From Bacteroides sp. (GTDB lineage: Bacteria; Bacteroidota; Bacteroidia; Bacteroidales; Muribaculaceae), in the NCBI GenBank assembly GCA_014803765.1, contig JAAVBC010000023.1:1-44333 (forward strand): 44,333 nucleotides of DNA. The letters are read 5' to 3'. This document shows positions 42,996 to 44,333 of this stretch, piece after piece. The position numbers and the translations under genes are program-made. Numbering within the stretch: position 1 is the stretch's first letter; the number at the start of each line of letters is the position of its first letter. The notes below the pieces were generated by a model. That model had not been told where the DNA came from. It saw nothing but the letters and a program-made list of their open reading frames with translations, and searched no databases.

Positions 42996-43373
42996 ATGAA
43001 TAAATCTGATTGGAATATTAATAAAAGGGTAAAATCTTTCGGCTATGCCTTCAAGGGTATAGCCGCCCTTTTTTCCCAGCCTAATGCGTGTATTCATGCT
43101 TGCGTGACTGCTATAGTCATAATATGCGGGGTGTGGCTCGGACTGTCGGACTGGGAATGGTGTGTAGTAGCTTTATGTATCGGGGGAGTCCTCATGGCAG
43201 AAGCCTTTAATACCGCGATTGAAGCCTTGGCTGATAAAATATCCCCCGATTTCGATCCATTGATAGGAAAAGCTAAAGATATAGCCGCAGGGGCAGTATT
43301 GATTTTCGTATTTGCAGCAGTCGCAGCCGGACTCATTATCTTTCTGCCAAAATTTCTACGACTCTTTTATTGA
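42996..43373 (+). CDS. dgkA: Diacylglycerol kinase / undecaprenol kinase family membrane protein
   Basis: A 125-residue inner-membrane kinase of the DgkA family with three hydrophobic segments (about 35-50, 57-73 and 95-117). The active site is MAEAFNTAIEALADK (E69, N72, E76). Gram-positive members phosphorylate undecaprenol, and E. coli DgkA phosphorylates diacylglycerol. The substrate here is not evident. The gene lies 27 bases after the PCMD gene and 67 before a PAP2 phosphatase, a pairing consistent with lipid-carrier recycling. Confidence 0.9.
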   Translation: MNKSDWNINKRVKSFGYAFKGIAALFSQPNACIHACVTAIVIICGVWLGLSDWEWCVVALCIGGVLMAEAFNTAIEALADKISPDFDPLIGKAKDIAAGAVLIFVFAAVAAGLIIFLPKFLRLFY

Positions 43374-43392
43374 TATTCAAATATCTTTTTAT

Positions 43393-43438
43393 TCAAGATG
43401 ATTGTTATAATCACATCAAGATGATTGATATAATCACA
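43393..43438. repeat. 23-base direct repeat between dgkA and the PAP2 gene
   Basis: Two adjacent 23-base copies (43393-43415 and 43416-43438) start TCAAGATGATTG and differ at one base. They end two bases before the PAP2 start codon, so they lie in its translation-initiation region. It looks like a recent tandem duplication of the 5' flank. Confidence 0.85.
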
Positions 43439-43440
43439 TA

Positions 43441-44037
43441 ATGAATAAACTTTACGCACTTATAATAATATTGTTTGCATCTCTGCCCGTCTCGGAATCA
43501 ATGGCGCAGGTGTATGTCCCGTCGGATTATTCCAATCCGCCGCTTGAACGCACGTCATTCCAGAAAGGGATTTCTACTGCAAGTGATATCACGGCATTGG
43601 CACTCCCTGTCGCCACATTAGCCGGAGTCTTGATTGCAAAAGACTGGGAGGGATTGAAGGAAGCGGCGCTGACAGCCGTAGTAGCCGGCGGAGCGACCTA
43701 TATATTGAAGCTCTCGGTTCGCGAGCAACGCCCGGATCATTCAAATTATAATTCATTTCCTTCGATGCATAGTGCGACGGCATTTGCGACCGCGGCATTC
43801 CTGCAAAGAAGGTACGGATGGAAATTCGGTGCACCGGCTTATGCTCTCGCCGCATTTACGGCTGCCGGACGCATAGCCGGTAAGAAGCATTACTGGTGGG
43901 ATTGTCTTGCGGGCGCCGCGATAGGAGCGGGCAGCGCATATATATTTACGCGCCCCTGGGCACGTCAACACGAATTCTCAATGGCTCCAATCGTAGGGCA
44001 AGACAACATCGGTTTGACCGCCTCAATGGTATTTTAG
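43441..44037 (+). CDS. PAP2 superfamily phosphatase
   Basis: A 198-residue protein with an N-terminal signal sequence (about 1-22) and the three PAP2 motifs: KLSVREQRP (90-98), PSMHSA with H110, and GRIAGKKHYWWD with H150 and D154. PAP2 enzymes release phosphate from lipid phosphates such as phosphatidate or undecaprenyl diphosphate, with the active site facing the periplasm. The signal peptide and short hydrophobic segments suggest a periplasmic or outer-membrane form rather than a six-span one. Together with dgkA upstream it could control lipid phosphate levels. It ends at a clear terminator. Confidence 0.88.
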   Translation: MNKLYALIIILFASLPVSESMAQVYVPSDYSNPPLERTSFQKGISTASDITALALPVATLAGVLIAKDWEGLKEAALTAVVAGGATYILKLSVREQRPDHSNYNSFPSMHSATAFATAAFLQRRYGWKFGAPAYALAAFTAAGRIAGKKHYWWDCLAGAAIGAGSAYIFTRPWARQHEFSMAPIVGQDNIGLTASMVF

Positions 44038-44048
44038 AGCAAAGCATT

Positions 44049-44080
44049 AAGCTTCGGATTCCCGTCCGAGGCTTTTTTAT
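44049..44080 (+). terminator. Terminator of the PAP2 gene
   Basis: A 10-bp stem with one G-U pair (44049-44058 with 44065-44074) and a six-base loop is followed by TTTTTAT, 12 bases after the stop codon. Confidence 0.88.
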
Positions 44081-44333
44081 TCTCCATAATCTCCTATTTT
44101 CTCCAATTTTCTCCTATAAAATTCTATCCCCTCCTATAAAATTCGCCAAAAAAATCAGGAAAAATAAGTCCTGTTCAACAAAGTTGAGTTATAAAAGTTC
44201 ACTCCCGAAAATCTCATTAACTTTCGTTAACACAATTTTACAAATTTTGATTTCACTAATATACAAACACTTGCGAAGAAAAATGCGATAAAAATCAACT
44301 TTTTTTCTGAAAAGACTTGCGGAGGGCGAAAAA
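44081..44333. other. A+T-rich gene-free tail at the right edge
   Basis: These 253 bases contain no frame that looks coding. A CTCCTATAAAATTC sequence occurs twice (44111-44124 and 44131-44144). The last bases (GACTTGCGGAGGGCGAAAAA) resemble the -33 surroundings of strong Bacteroidales promoters, often those of RNA genes, but the -7 box would lie outside the window. Confidence 0.45.

Noticed and set aside
43040..43074. Terminator-like hairpin with a T-run inside dgkA
   Set aside because: The 7-bp stem and CCCTTTTTT fall in codons for the conserved FGYAFKGIAALF start of the family, so the pattern is explained by coding constraint.
43896..44291. 131-codon frame running out of the PAP2 gene into the right-hand tail
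   Set aside because: It starts inside PAP2 in another frame, crosses the terminator and becomes lysine-rich low-complexity sequence from A+T-rich DNA.

Overview
The window looks like a chromosome segment of a Bacteroidales bacterium, plausibly of the Muribaculaceae, although that family call is inference. The support is: promoter -7 boxes of the Bacteroidota form TAnnTTTG before several genes (gpmI, a 5'-nucleotidase gene, rpmH, glgB, a lipoprotein operon); families largely confined to that phylum (DUF4493, PCMD, DUF4923); lipoproteins with acidic residues after the lipobox cysteine; and few Shine-Dalgarno sequences.

Region 1 (1-15255) is a defence island. The left edge holds one end of an IS3-family insertion sequence whose transposase reads out of the window. 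It abuts, and appears to have cut, the first codons of brxA. A seven-gene same-strand BREX type 1 operon follows: brxA, brxB, brxC, pglX, an AlbA_2/GHKL-ATPase/winged-helix gene, pglZ and brxL. BREX marks host DNA through the PglX adenine methyltransferase and blocks phage DNA replication without that mark. Three points stand out. The pglX-pglZ interval carries an A+T-rich accessory gene followed by two tandem-repeat blocks and a possible cysteine-rich micro-ORF. The target-recognition part of PglX is also A+T-rich. BrxL ends in a domain resembling the phospholipase-D-like C-terminus of eukaryotic MITD1 rather than an evident Lon protease domain.

Region 2 (15256-28560) is mostly housekeeping: gpmI, an exported 5'-nucleotidase, a lipoprotein GH3 hexosaminidase, then on the minus strand radC, a family 2 glycosyltransferase and efp; rpmH on plus; then on minus a small membrane protein, dnaB, menA and an ADP-ribosylglycohydrolase-like gene; a DUF4923 protein on plus; and ribE on minus.

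Region 3 (28561-33012) carries glgB and a tight cmk-ispH-tadA cluster on plus.

Region 4 (33013-42968) is a surface-protein region. One operon encodes three exported DUF4493-type lipoproteins, two of them ending in PCMD-like domains. A strong terminator and a new promoter lead into a second operon with two related outer-membrane beta-barrel proteins and a PCMD lipoprotein. Region 5 (42996-44333) has dgkA and a PAP2 phosphatase, both likely in lipid-carrier recycling, then a terminator and a gene-free A+T-rich tail.

The most notable content is the IS-interrupted BREX operon with its accessory gene and unusual BrxL, and the DUF4493/PCMD/barrel gene set, whose function is not known to me.
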